A stretch of 33,947 bases of DNA from Prevotella sp. 885 (GCF_002265625.1 NZ_NOVE01000041.1:1-33947); one strand, 5' to 3'. Numbered from the stretch's first letter, positions 9,504-17,364 are shown. Notes: a model not told the origin generated them from the letters alone. Numbers and translations: made by a program.

Positions 9504-10412
9504 TTACTTTCTTCTTGTCTTTGTGGTCTTTTTCTTTGACGTTGTCCTTGTCTTCTTCTTGGTGGACGTAGTGGTCTTCTTCGTTGTTGTCGTTGTCTTC
9601 ACAGGCTTATAGTAAGTCAGTGCTTCGGGCAGTTCCTGCTTGATGGCGGCGATGCGCTTTGCGTCAGACGGGTGGTCGCTGAAGATGTCGCTTTGGTTGT
9701 TGCTGCCGGTGGCCTGCGCCATGCGCTGCCAGAACGTGACGGCTACGTTGGGGTCGTAACCTGCCATGGCTGCGAAAATCAGTCCCATGTGGTCAGCCTC
9801 GCTCTCGTTATCGCGAGAATACTTCAGGCTGCGGAACTGCAGACCCTTCTGTGCTATGATCTGTGCCAGCTGTGTGGTGCTTGAGCTTACTCCGGCGGCA
9901 TTGAGCACCTGACCCAGAATCTGCGTGCCATACTGGTTCTTTATCTGCTTGCTCATCTGCTCGGCAGAATGCTTTGCCACGGCGTGCGCAATCTCATGTC
10001 CGAGGACAATGGCGAGCGAAGCCTCGTCCTGCGTAATGGGGAGCAGTCCTTCGTAAACGACAATCTTTCCGCCAGGCATACAGAAGGCGTTCACTGACTT
10101 GTCCTGAACAAGATTAAACTCCCAGCTGTATTCCTTTGCGTCAGCAGCCATGCCGTGCTCGTTGAGATAAGTCTCCACAGCGGTGGCAAGACGCTGACCC
10201 ACGCGCTTCACCATAGCGGTGTTGGCAGAGTTGGTGGACAGCTTAGCCGACTTCATGTAGTTGGTGTACTCCTGGTTGCTAAGTGAGAGAACCTGCTCGT
10301 CGCTTACAAGGATGTTCTGTTTACGACCCGTGATTGGCACGGTGCGGGTGGTGCCGCATGCGAAAACGACGGCTGCAATCGCAGCCATTACTAAGTACTT
10401 AAGTTTTTTCAT
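9504..10412 (-). CDS. M48-family zinc metalloprotease, lipoprotein
   Basis: A 302-residue periplasmic metalloprotease of the LoiP/BepA-like M48 group, likely involved in envelope protein quality control. The N terminus is a lipoprotein signal with lipobox VFAC and Cys19 as the lipidation site. The zinc site is HEIAH (H139, E140, H143), with the third ligand in ESEAD near residue 203. The sequence GLQFRSLKYSRDNESEADH is characteristic of the family. The catalytic domain ends near residue 265. It is followed by an unusual tail of about 35 residues made almost only of Thr, Lys, Ser and Arg, which is not needed for catalysis and may bind a polyanion or the cell wall. The gene is monocistronic, with a -7 box about 63 bases upstream. 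Confidence 0.92.
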   Translation of the reverse strand: MKKLKYLVMAAIAAVVFACGTTRTVPITGRKQNILVSDEQVLSLSNQEYTNYMKSAKLSTNSANTAMVKRVGQRLATAVETYLNEHGMAADAKEYSWEFNLVQDKSVNAFCMPGGKIVVYEGLLPITQDEASLAIVLGHEIAHAVAKHSAEQMSKQIKNQYGTQILGQVLNAAGVSSSTTQLAQIIAQKGLQFRSLKYSRDNESEADHMGLIFAAMAGYDPNVAVTFWQRMAQATGSNNQSDIFSDHPSDAKRIAAIKQELPEALTYYKPVKTTTTTKKTTTSTKKKTRTTSKKKTTKTRRK

Positions 10413-10474
10413 ACTACTTACTTTTAGTGTTCTTTATGACCCTCATTGTGGTCATATATTCTATTATTTCGCTG

Positions 10475-10482
10475 CAAAAGTA
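10475..10482 (-). promoter_or_regulatory. -7 box of the M48 protease gene
   Basis: On the minus strand the bases read TACTTTTG followed by CAGCG, an exact TAnnTTTG box, 63 bases before the start codon at 10412. No convincing -33 TTTG is seen. Confidence 0.5.
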
Positions 10483-10519
10483 ACAAAAAACTCTATAACA
10501 TAGTAAATAAATATGTGTT

Positions 10520-10567
10520 TTTTATAGTTCTCTGCTAAAACTTTTATAGTTCTCTGCTAAAACTTTT
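10520..10567. repeat. 22-bp tandem duplication
   Basis: A unit of 22 bases containing TATAGTTCTCTGCTAAAAC occurs twice in tandem at 10520-10541 and 10542-10563, and a third copy begins and stops after 4 bases. It lies between the end of the S8 protease gene and the promoter of the M48 gene. Confidence 0.9.
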
Positions 10568-10585
10568 CCTCCTTTTCTCCTCGCA

Positions 10586-12865
10586 TTAAAGCCTTATCAG
10601 AGCCGATCCGGGCTGCTTCTCGCTGTCTATCTGTATGGCATACACGCCTTTAGGCATGTCAGCAAGGCTGATGTCAGCGTATGTTCCGTCAGGAGAGATG
10701 ACGGTGGCGAACGTCATAGTGCGGCACAGTCTGCCCGCCGTATCGAACACTTTCACGTTTGCCTTGCCGCCTTCCTGCGTACGGTCGTATATGATAAGGT
10801 GGCGTTCGGGGGTGACGCGAACGTCCCATCGGTTCGACTGTTCGCGGCTCAGTCCCTCTATGTTCGTCATTCCCAATACGTCCAGCAGTCCGTTGTAGGC
10901 GTCAATCATTCCGTAACCGCAATACCATGGCGTCTTCTCGCCGTAATCGCCGCACGAACGGCTGGTGCGCTCCATCACGCCGAGTACGTCCTGAGGCGTG
11001 AGATGAGGGTTGGCTTGAAGCCACAGAGCAATGATTCCCGCTACAGCCGGGGTTGACATTGACGTGCCTCCAAGAGCCGTCCATTCGTAATGGATGTTGT
11101 CTATGTCCTCTTTATACACAGTATATGACTTGAGGTCTTTCGCGTTAGGATTGTCGGTGTTGTCCGTAAAGTCATGATTCATCAGAGACACTACGTTGGC
11201 TCCTGGCGCCATCACGTCAGGCTTCGTTCGTCCGTCGAAGGTAGGTCCCACGGACGAGTAGTTGCCGCGCTCGCCGTTTACGCCCCACGACTGTTCGATG
11301 CGTTCGTCGTCCGCGTTGGTGAATACGGGGCGGCATGCTGTGCCGCCGACGCATATCACAGCCGGAGCGCTTCCCGGTGAGAGGATGCCGTGCGTGATGT
11401 CTGCGTCCGCTATGTAGGGATTGGCGTCGTCTTCGCACATCGTGCCGTTCATCAGAAACATCTCCGCTGCCGACCCTTCGCCTGTCAGTTCCACCGAAAG
11501 GGGATAGTCGTAGCCCACGTGCCCGGTTCCGTCTATCGTAACGTCCATCGCCCATTGGTCTTCATGGAAAGCCGAACGATATGCGTATGAGGTCTGGATG
11601 TACGTGTCTTCTCCTACGGTTATTGTGTCGCGTCGCATGGCATCCTTGCATGAAGCCACGTCTTCCGCCGACAAAACCTTCATGGCTTTGCCGTCTGCGA
11701 TGTCCACGCCTTCCGATGCTTTGGCATCGTTTCCCACATTATATATTATAGTGCGCAGGGCGAAACCTTTCTCTCCCGTTACGGAGAACGCCACCTGTTG
11801 CCCCCATATCTTCATGAACGTGCCAGCCGAAGCGCGTGCCTCCGGCTTGCCCACATAATTATTGCGAAATCCCTCGTTGCCCGCCGACACCACGATGATG
11901 CGTCCCGGTCCGGTCAGGTGGTCCAGCACACGATAGTAGAGGCGGTCGTCGTCATGCAGCGTCTGCCTCGAACCCTCGCTAAACGAGATGACGCACGGCT
12001 TTCCGACGGAGTCGGCATAGTCGAAGATATACTTAAATCCCAGAGCGTCCGTGGCGTGTGTATACTTATAAAGATTCTTATCCTCGATGTACATCTCGTC
12101 AGACGTCACAGCGTTTGAGACAAGACAGATGTCGCTTTCTGGAGCCATACCGCGGAATTTGGTCCCTCCGCCGTTGCCTGCAGCAATGCCAAGCGTGTGG
12201 GTGCCGTGATATTGCTCAGACGAGTCGTACGAAGATCTTCCATAAAGCCAGAAGTCTTCCTCCGTATATTCCGCCCCGACGTACATCTCATTGCCGCCGC
12301 CGGTCGATCCAATCTGGTCCCACATCCGCTTCACACGCGGATTCATGTCGCTGTCATAGAATGTTAGGTGACTCGTGTCGAAGCCTACGTCCATCAGACC
12401 CACCACCACGTCTTTGCCCGTATAGGCTTGCGGCAGTCCTGTGCCCTCGTATATTGGCACAGCGTCGGTATGCAGAGCCATCGAGTCGAGAGTGAGCACG
12501 TTGCCCTGTTCCGCCTCAATGCGCTTGATGCGGCTGTCCGAAGCGATGCTGCCGACCCGTGAGAGAGGAACGTCGGCAATGATGATGTCGCCGAAGTCGG
12601 CAAGTATGGTGCAGTCGTTGTGGAGCAGCACCGAATCGGCACCGTCGGTCTTCTCTATGAATGCGCACGTCCTCAAGTCGTTCTGTGGTGCCGAAGCCGC
12701 GCGGTCGTTATGACGCGGCAGCCATCTGCGCAGGGATGAGGATAATTTTGACGCTGCTGAATCTTGGCAATAGGCGGTGTTGTCGTCGCTTGTGGAGGCA
12801 AACAACGGCGCTATGGCAGCAGCACATAATATGAAGGAAAACCTAATTCTTGACAGTATATTCAT
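10586..12865 (-). CDS. Secreted subtilisin-like (S8) serine protease
   Basis: 759 residues. A signal peptide (about residues 1-24) is followed by a pro-region and the S8 domain from about 150 to 665. The catalytic triad is visible: Asp159 in LMDVGFD, His220 in QYHGTHTLGIAAGN, and Ser near 602 in GGTSMSTPAVAG. The oxyanion-hole Asn lies in VVSAGNEG. A long insert, about residues 360-500, separates His and Ser. The last 80 residues (VKVFDTAGRLC, then ADMPKGVYAIQI) resemble a type A type-IX-secretion C-terminal sorting domain, so export to the cell surface or medium is inferred. It is transcribed divergently from the slyD-like gene, and the two -7 boxes abut. Confidence 0.92.
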   Translation of the reverse strand: MNILSRIRFSFILCAAAIAPLFASTSDDNTAYCQDSAASKLSSSLRRWLPRHNDRAASAPQNDLRTCAFIEKTDGADSVLLHNDCTILADFGDIIIADVPLSRVGSIASDSRIKRIEAEQGNVLTLDSMALHTDAVPIYEGTGLPQAYTGKDVVVGLMDVGFDTSHLTFYDSDMNPRVKRMWDQIGSTGGGNEMYVGAEYTEEDFWLYGRSSYDSSEQYHGTHTLGIAAGNGGGTKFRGMAPESDICLVSNAVTSDEMYIEDKNLYKYTHATDALGFKYIFDYADSVGKPCVISFSEGSRQTLHDDDRLYYRVLDHLTGPGRIIVVSAGNEGFRNNYVGKPEARASAGTFMKIWGQQVAFSVTGEKGFALRTIIYNVGNDAKASEGVDIADGKAMKVLSAEDVASCKDAMRRDTITVGEDTYIQTSYAYRSAFHEDQWAMDVTIDGTGHVGYDYPLSVELTGEGSAAEMFLMNGTMCEDDANPYIADADITHGILSPGSAPAVICVGGTACRPVFTNADDERIEQSWGVNGERGNYSSVGPTFDGRTKPDVMAPGANVVSLMNHDFTDNTDNPNAKDLKSYTVYKEDIDNIHYEWTALGGTSMSTPAVAGIIALWLQANPHLTPQDVLGVMERTSRSCGDYGEKTPWYCGYGMIDAYNGLLDVLGMTNIEGLSREQSNRWDVRVTPERHLIIYDRTQEGGKANVKVFDTAGRLCRTMTFATVISPDGTYADISLADMPKGVYAIQIDSEKQPGSALIRL

Positions 12866-12885
12866 CTTGTAACGAAAAAATGTAG

Positions 12886-12893
12886 TACCTTTG
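12886..12893 (+). promoter_or_regulatory. -7 box of the slyD-aroC operon
   Basis: TACCTTTG, an exact TAnnTTTG box, lies 49 bases before the ATG at 12943. The nearest upstream TTG, at 12867-12869, is closer than the usual -33 spacing. The box abuts the opposing box of the S8 protease gene. Confidence 0.55.
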
Positions 12894-12901
12894 CAAAGAT
12901 A
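12894..12901 (-). promoter_or_regulatory. -7 box of the S8 protease gene
   Basis: On the minus strand the bases read TATCTTTG, with a TTTG (plus-strand CAAA at 12923-12926) 21 bases further upstream, which fits the -33/-7 spacing. It lies 28 bases before the start codon at 12865 and directly abuts the plus-strand -7 box. Confidence 0.6.
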
Positions 12902-12942
12902 GCTCTAAATAACAAGAAAAAACAAAAACAACAAATAAAATA

Positions 12943-13542
12943 ATGGAAAACAAGACAAACAAGCTCATTGCAGCACATTATCAGCTCTTCGCCATCGACG
13001 ACAAGGGAGAGCGCTCACTCGTAGAGGAAACTTCACAGGAACAGCCCTTCGTGTTCATCACCGGTTTCGGCGCAGCTTTGGACGCCCTTGAGGAGAAGCT
13101 GGAAGGTCTCGCACGTGGCGAGAAGTTCGACTTCGAGCTGGACAAGGAGCATGCTTTCGGCGAGCACATGGCAGAGCGTGTGCTCAATCTCGACAAGGAG
13201 ATGTTCTCCGTAGACGGACATTTCGACAGCAAGAACATCTTCAAGGGTGCACAGGTGCCTCTGAAGAACGAGGACGGCAACTTCTTCATCGCCACAATCC
13301 TCGAGATCGGAAGCGACAAGGTAACTGTTGACCTCAACCATCCTCTCGCTGGCAAGTGCCTCAACTTCAAGGGATACGTCATCGAGAACCGCGAAGCAAC
13401 AAAAGACGAGATAAAGACCATGCTCAATCATCTCAACGGCGGTGGCTGCGGCGGACATTGCGGCGGCAACTGCGAGGGTGGTTGTGAAGGCGGCTGTGGC
13501 GAAGGCAACTGCGGTGAAGGCGGTTGCGGTCATTGCCATTAA
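12943..13542 (+). CDS. slyD: FKBP-type peptidyl-prolyl isomerase, SlyD-like, with Cys/His-rich tail
   Basis: 199 residues, cytoplasmic, with no signal peptide. It is a SlyD-type FKBP: the isomerase part flanks an inserted chaperone (IF) flap at about residues 70-130. The segment VDLNHPLAGKCLNF corresponds to the SlyD signature (VDGNHPLAG-like). From residue 165 the protein becomes a Gly-rich tail with eight Cys and three His in about 34 residues, spaced as GGHC, GGNC, EGGC and ending GHCH. Such tails in SlyD bind nickel and other metals, so metal handling or metal-regulated folding activity is likely. The aroC start lies only 16 bases downstream, indicating co-transcription. Confidence 0.9.
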   Translation: MENKTNKLIAAHYQLFAIDDKGERSLVEETSQEQPFVFITGFGAALDALEEKLEGLARGEKFDFELDKEHAFGEHMAERVLNLDKEMFSVDGHFDSKNIFKGAQVPLKNEDGNFFIATILEIGSDKVTVDLNHPLAGKCLNFKGYVIENREATKDEIKTMLNHLNGGGCGGHCGGNCEGGCEGGCGEGNCGEGGCGHCH

Positions 13543-13558
13543 TAACAAAAACTGATTT

Positions 13559-14641
13559 ATGCGCAACACGTTCGGCAACATATTTACGATTACCACCTTC
13601 GGCGAAAGTCATGGAGCAGCCGTGGGAGGAGTGGTCGACGGCATGCCACCCGGCATAGTCATCGACACAGACTTCATACAGAGCGAGCTGGACAGGCGTC
13701 GGCCCGGTCAGAGCAAGCTGACGACCTCAAGGTCAGAGGCTGACCGTGTGGAGCTGCTCAGCGGAGTGTTCGAGGGAAAGTCTACGGGATGTCCCATAGG
13801 CTTCATTGTCCGCAACACCAACCAACGCTCCGCCGACTACGACGATATGCGCGACATCTTCCGCCCGTCGCACGCCGACTATACCTATCAGCAGAAGTAT
13901 GGCATCCGCGACCATCGGGGTGGCGGACGCTCTTCGGCGCGTATCACCATCAGCCGATGTGTGGGCGGAGCGCTTGCCAAGCTGGTATTGCGCCAGCACG
14001 GCATCCGCATCACAGCCTATACGTCACAGGTGGGCAACGTGGCTCTTGACGCTGACTATCGCCGTTACGACCTTTCGCTCGCAGAGACCAATGACGTGCG
14101 CTGCCCCGATGAGGCTAAGGCACGCCAGATGGAAGACCTCATTATGGAGGTGAAAGCGGCGGGCGACACCATCGGCGGCGTCATCACGTGCGTCGTTACG
14201 GGATGTCCTCCAGGCGTAGGCGAACCTGAGTTCGGCAAGCTGAACGCCATGCTCGGCGGAGCCATGCTCAGCATCAACGCCGCCAAGGGCTTCGAAATTG
14301 GCGACGGTTTTGCCTGCGTCACGTCACGCGGAAGCCAGCAGAACGACATCTTCCGCAGCAACGGCGACGGCACCGTATCGACCGTCTCCAATCACAGCGG
14401 AGGCATCCAGGGCGGAATAAGCAACGGAGAAGACATCTTCTTCAGAACGGCTTTCAAGCCCGTTGCCACCATTCTCACCCTTCAACACACCGTAGACCGA
14501 CAAGGCGTTGACACCACTTTCTGCCCCCACGGACGCCACGATCCCTGCGTTCTGCCGAGAGCCGTGCCCGTAGTGGAGGCGATGACAGCTATGACAATAC
14601 TGGACTATCTTATGTTAGAAAACATTAAAATCGAAGATTGA
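13559..14641 (+). CDS. aroC: Chorismate synthase
   Basis: 360 residues. It converts 5-enolpyruvylshikimate-3-phosphate to chorismate using reduced FMN, the last step of the shikimate pathway, in the cytoplasm. The family signatures are in order: [14 protein letters not shown] at the N terminus, the RRRPGQS block near residue 42, [16 protein letters not shown] near 120, [16 protein letters not shown] near 245, [14 protein letters not shown] near 280 and [17 protein letters not shown] near the C terminus. The length is standard and the ATG at 13559 fits the conserved start MRNTFGN. It follows the slyD-like gene by 16 bases. Confidence 0.97.
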   Translation: MRNTFGNIFTITTFGESHGAAVGGVVDGMPPGIVIDTDFIQSELDRRRPGQSKLTTSRSEADRVELLSGVFEGKSTGCPIGFIVRNTNQRSADYDDMRDIFRPSHADYTYQQKYGIRDHRGGGRSSARITISRCVGGALAKLVLRQHGIRITAYTSQVGNVALDADYRRYDLSLAETNDVRCPDEAKARQMEDLIMEVKAAGDTIGGVITCVVTGCPPGVGEPEFGKLNAMLGGAMLSINAAKGFEIGDGFACVTSRGSQQNDIFRSNGDGTVSTVSNHSGGIQGGISNGEDIFFRTAFKPVATILTLQHTVDRQGVDTTFCPHGRHDPCVLPRAVPVVEAMTAMTILDYLMLENIKIED

Positions 14642-14718
14642 ATGATAGATTTTAAATAAAATCGCGCATAAGTGAAAAAAAATATCGCATAAAAAGCAAA
14701 TATCAGAAAAAGAATTGC

Positions 14719-14726
14719 TATATTTG
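14719..14726 (+). promoter_or_regulatory. -7 box of a candidate small-RNA gene
   Basis: TATATTTG followed by CAAAC is an exact TAnnTTTG box with no coding sequence after it. A stem-loop and a terminator follow within 110 bases. No clear -33 element is visible. Confidence 0.45.
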
Positions 14727-14732
14727 CAAACG

Positions 14733-14835
14733 ATAATATCAGGGCTTGTGAAAGTCCTGTATTAACTTAGTTAAGTCTAGTTTAGTTTTTGTGTTGGTTG
14801 AGCGCAGTCGATTGACTGCGCTCAATTTTTTTTAT
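14733..14835 (+). ncRNA. Candidate small RNA with GUGA-capped hairpin and terminator
   Basis: The transcript start is inferred from the -7 box at 14719. The segment opens with a 7-bp stem, AGGGCTT/AAGTCCT, closed by the tetraloop GTGA (GNRA type) at 14741-14758. A small TTAAC/GTTAA hairpin follows, and the segment ends at a perfect intrinsic terminator. No start codon with a sensible reading frame is seen inside. No gene lies within 970 bases downstream, so a leader or attenuator is less likely than a free-standing RNA. It does not match an RNA family that I recognise. Confidence 0.45.
14798..14833 (+). terminator. Rho-independent terminator
   Basis: TTGAGCGCAGTC (14798-14809) pairs perfectly with GACTGCGCTCAA (14814-14825) around the loop GATT. 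Eight T residues follow at 14826-14833. It ends the candidate small RNA and may also end read-through from slyD-aroC. Confidence 0.9.
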
Positions 14836-15040
14836 CTAAGGCATGCATTCATGCTCCCACCATTCTTGGCTTAACAGATCGAACCTACTTGCACGTCTTC
14901 TTATCAAAAAATATGGCTTCATGTTCACCATGCAAATATCGTACAAAGAGTAAAAAGCTGTTACAAAATAAAAATCAATTCTAGAGAATCAAAACGCTGT
15001 TTTTATGGTGTTTTGCTGTGCAAACAGCACCCATGCTTAA

Positions 15041-15147
15041 CAATAGCGCCGCTTTTACAGTCCAATAGTGCCACTATTAGGGTGTAAAAGTGGCGCTATT
15101 GCATGATAAAAGTGGCACTATTGTAGTGTAAAAGTGGCGCTATTGCA
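15041..15147. repeat. Five-copy 22-bp-period repeat cluster with central inversion
   Basis: The core unit is AAAAGTGGCGCTATTG. Three copies in one direction begin near 15084, 15106 and 15128, spaced exactly 22 bases apart. Two copies in the opposite direction precede them at 15041 and 15063, also 22 apart. Copies alternate between GGCGC and GGCAC at the same position. The second copy (15065-15079) is itself a perfect palindrome, AATAGTG-c-CACTATT. There are no unique spacers, so it is not a CRISPR array. Confidence 0.9.
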
Positions 15148-15386
15148 CTTGTTTGGTTCCCTTATTCATTGCACATTTCTTCTCTTAATCACATAATTAA
15201 CTGTGCGTCAATATACCATGACTGCACGCTCAAAACTCAAGAATTTCGCACCAAAGATTTTGTTGTGCGCTCAACTCATAGTATTGAGCATCAGAAATGC
15301 AAATATTGTCAGGCAAACTAACCGCCAAACATGAATTTAGCGGTGAGACGAATTAAGACTGTATTCACAAGCAGCCAAGACAAACC

Positions 15387-15504
15387 TAGGAGGCTATGGC
15401 GTCTCGCCGTAGCCCCGCAGCCTACCATAGCAAAACGCCAATCAGCTTATTATTGATTAACTGTTCGTGGGTGCGTGACTATGGCGAGACGCCATAGCCT
15501 CCTA
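15387..15504. repeat. Inverted pair of REP-like hairpins
   Basis: The arms at 15387-15412 and 15479-15504 are reverse complements at 25 of 26 positions, separated by 66 bases. Each arm begins (in its own direction) with TAGGAGG and contains its own hairpin. In the right arm this is CTATGGCG/CGCCATAG around 3 bases; in the left arm the same stem has one G-T wobble. ACAAAC precedes the head in both. The layout matches a BIME, a pair of REP elements facing each other. Confidence 0.85.
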
Positions 15505-15709
15505 CAGTTTGTACATTTTGCTTATTTATAATCTCAATTAAACTGCAATTTATCGTTGAGATTGTCGGCGGTAGACAGAGGTTGAGGCTGCTGGTAATAT
15601 TTAAGGCAAAGCAAAACAAGAGATTGATATGGTTTAATTTGTTGTTAACGTACACGCTTGTAATAACTGTTAAAATGTTTGCACAAAAAAAACTTTCGTG
15701 GCTATTGTA

Positions 15710-15740
15710 TTGTTAAATACGATAATTTGGTGTATATTTG
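15710..15740 (+). promoter_or_regulatory. Promoter of the BspA-like gene
   Basis: TTG at 15710-15712 and TATATTTG at 15733-15740 are separated by 20 bases, the spacing expected for Bacteroidota -33 and -7 elements. The ATG follows 69 bases after the -7 box. Confidence 0.65.
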
Positions 15741-15809
15741 AAACCTAAAATCCACAAGGGGATTCAATGTGTTTATTAACTATAATATTAACTTATAACA
15801 TTTGGTGGT

Positions 15810-17288
15810 ATGAAAAATGTATTACTCTTACTAAGTGTTCTTGGCTGCTTGTCTTCTGTATATGGTCAGAAGGTTGATACAACTTTAATCGGTAAGCAAC
15901 AGACTGCGATATTTAATCGTCCTACTTATGACTATTCAATTAAAGCTCCTAAAACCATTGATGACAACCAAGACTTTCAGAGTTTGGACATAACATCAAA
16001 GGCAGGAAACTTGGCTGGTGCACTGGGAAACAACATTTATAATGTAGACTCCTTGGTAGTCAGAGGCAGTATAAATGATACAGATATTCACACACTGTGG
16101 GAAGCTTCTTTCAAGGGAAGGCTTTCTGTCATAAATCTTGAAAATGCTGAGATAGAGAATGGCATTGTCCCAGAAGATGCCTTTTGGCATCAAAGTGAAC
16201 AGTTAGACCCCAGTTGGGAATTTATTAACACCATACATCTAAGGAGGATCATACTGCCGGATGGAGTTAAGCGAATTGAAGAAATGGCTTTCTCTTACTG
16301 CATCAATCTTGAAGAGGTAAATATACCGTCATCCTTACAGTATTTGGGAACTTATGCATTTTCGGATTGTGTAAATCTCAAGACAGACCCGTTGGTTTTT
16401 CCAGAAGGCTTTGAACGGTTCGGAAATTTGGTTTTCATGAATTGTCGTAGTCTGACAGGGACAATTGTGTTGCCTTCTACCATCAAGGAAATCGGTGACG
16501 GTGTTTTTTTTATGTCAAAGATTTCATCCATCAATTTACCAGATGGATTGGAAAAGATAGGCGATGCAGCTTTTTACGCTTGCCGTTTGAAAGAGGTATG
16601 GATTCCAAATTCATGCCAAACGATAGCAGGTACCAATACTTTTCAACAGAACTATCCTCTGAAAAAAATACGTTTGCCAGAAGGATTGGGAAGAATCCCC
16701 AGTTGTTTTGCTAATGATTGTTGGGATTTGCAAGAGGTAAACATACCATCTACTGTGAAAAGTATTGATCGTGCAGCATTCGAACAATGCGAATCATTAA
16801 AAAAAATAAATTTGCCAAATGGACTTGAAACGATAGAAAGAGAAGCCTTTTATCATTGTGACTCGTTAGAACAGATAATCTTTCCTGCAACATTGAACTT
16901 TTTGGGACAAGAGTGCTGTTCCTATATGCCAGGTTTAAAACGTATCTATTGTATGGCCTCTGAACCTCCTGTATGCAAGGAAAGCACCCTTAATCCGGGA
17001 AACTCTCCTTTTGGAAAATACAATTCTGATTTTTATTTAAGAACTCCTAACGATATTCCCATCTATGTCCCAATCGGTGCCGCAGAAAAATATCGTAATG
17101 CTTGGGGATGGGATTATTTTACTAATTTTATAGAGACAGATGATTTCCCGACATCAATACATAATATCACCACAGAACACTATGATTCCAAGAATTGTGT
17201 TTATGATTTAATGGGCAGAAAAGTGATAAATCCGCAAAAAGGACAGGTGTACATTAAAAATGGAAAGAAGACATTATTTGCTTATTGA
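15810..17288 (+). CDS. BspA-like leucine-rich-repeat surface protein
   Basis: 492 residues, beginning with a clear signal peptide (MKNVLLLLSVLGCLSSVYGQ). Residues about 140-390 hold tandem LRR_5 (BspA/TpLRR) repeats of roughly 23 residues, with the recurring pattern LPxGLExIxxxAFxxCxxLxxVxIPxS. The C-terminal 40 residues (VYDLMGRKV, then GQVYIKNGKK) resemble the short sorting or anchoring ends common on Prevotella secreted proteins, so surface display is inferred. Known BspA-type proteins bind host matrix proteins or other bacteria; the ligand here is unknown. Its codons are visibly AT-richer than those of aroC and the following operon, and it is flanked by repeats, which suggests later acquisition. 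It has its own promoter. Confidence 0.88.
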   Translation: MKNVLLLLSVLGCLSSVYGQKVDTTLIGKQQTAIFNRPTYDYSIKAPKTIDDNQDFQSLDITSKAGNLAGALGNNIYNVDSLVVRGSINDTDIHTLWEASFKGRLSVINLENAEIENGIVPEDAFWHQSEQLDPSWEFINTIHLRRIILPDGVKRIEEMAFSYCINLEEVNIPSSLQYLGTYAFSDCVNLKTDPLVFPEGFERFGNLVFMNCRSLTGTIVLPSTIKEIGDGVFFMSKISSINLPDGLEKIGDAAFYACRLKEVWIPNSCQTIAGTNTFQQNYPLKKIRLPEGLGRIPSCFANDCWDLQEVNIPSTVKSIDRAAFEQCESLKKINLPNGLETIEREAFYHCDSLEQIIFPATLNFLGQECCSYMPGLKRIYCMASEPPVCKESTLNPGNSPFGKYNSDFYLRTPNDIPIYVPIGAAEKYRNAWGWDYFTNFIETDDFPTSIHNITTEHYDSKNCVYDLMGRKVINPQKGQVYIKNGKKTLFAY

Positions 17289-17332
17289 AATAGTTGAGGG
17301 TGTGTTAAAACTCCCTTATTCTTAAAAAATCA

Positions 17333-17364
17333 CAAAGCCCTGACTTTCACAAGCCAGGGCTTTG
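17333..17364 (-). terminator. Long hairpin with GTGA loop, terminator-like on the minus strand
   Basis: On the minus strand a 14-bp stem (CAAAGCCCTGGCTT with AAGTCAGGGCTTTG, one G-T wobble) is capped by GTGA and followed by TGATTTTTT. On the plus strand the wobble becomes an A-C mismatch and no T run follows, so the structure fits a minus-strand RNA better. Its apical 14 bases, GGCTTGTGAAAGTC, are shared exactly with the candidate small RNA at 14743-14756. It lies 45 bases after the BspA-like gene. The rest of 17289-17590 holds only the promoter of the next gene. Confidence 0.6.

Larger units (their letters stand above)
14836..15809. other. Gene-free AT-rich intergenic stretch carrying repeats
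   Basis: No plausible gene was found here in any frame. The stretch holds a 22-bp-period repeat cluster (15041-15147), an inverted pair of REP-like hairpins (15387-15504) and the promoter of the following BspA-like gene. The rest, including 15150-15370 and 15510-15700, shows only AT-rich sequence with no structure I can support. Confidence 0.75.

Noticed and set aside
15041..15147. Regularly spaced repeats as a possible CRISPR array
   Set aside because: The units are contiguous at a 22-base step with no unique spacers, they change orientation, and no cas gene is nearby.
17333..17364. An ordinary plus-strand terminator for the BspA-like gene
   Set aside because: No T run follows on the plus strand and the stem has an A-C mismatch there; pairing and the T run both favour the minus strand.
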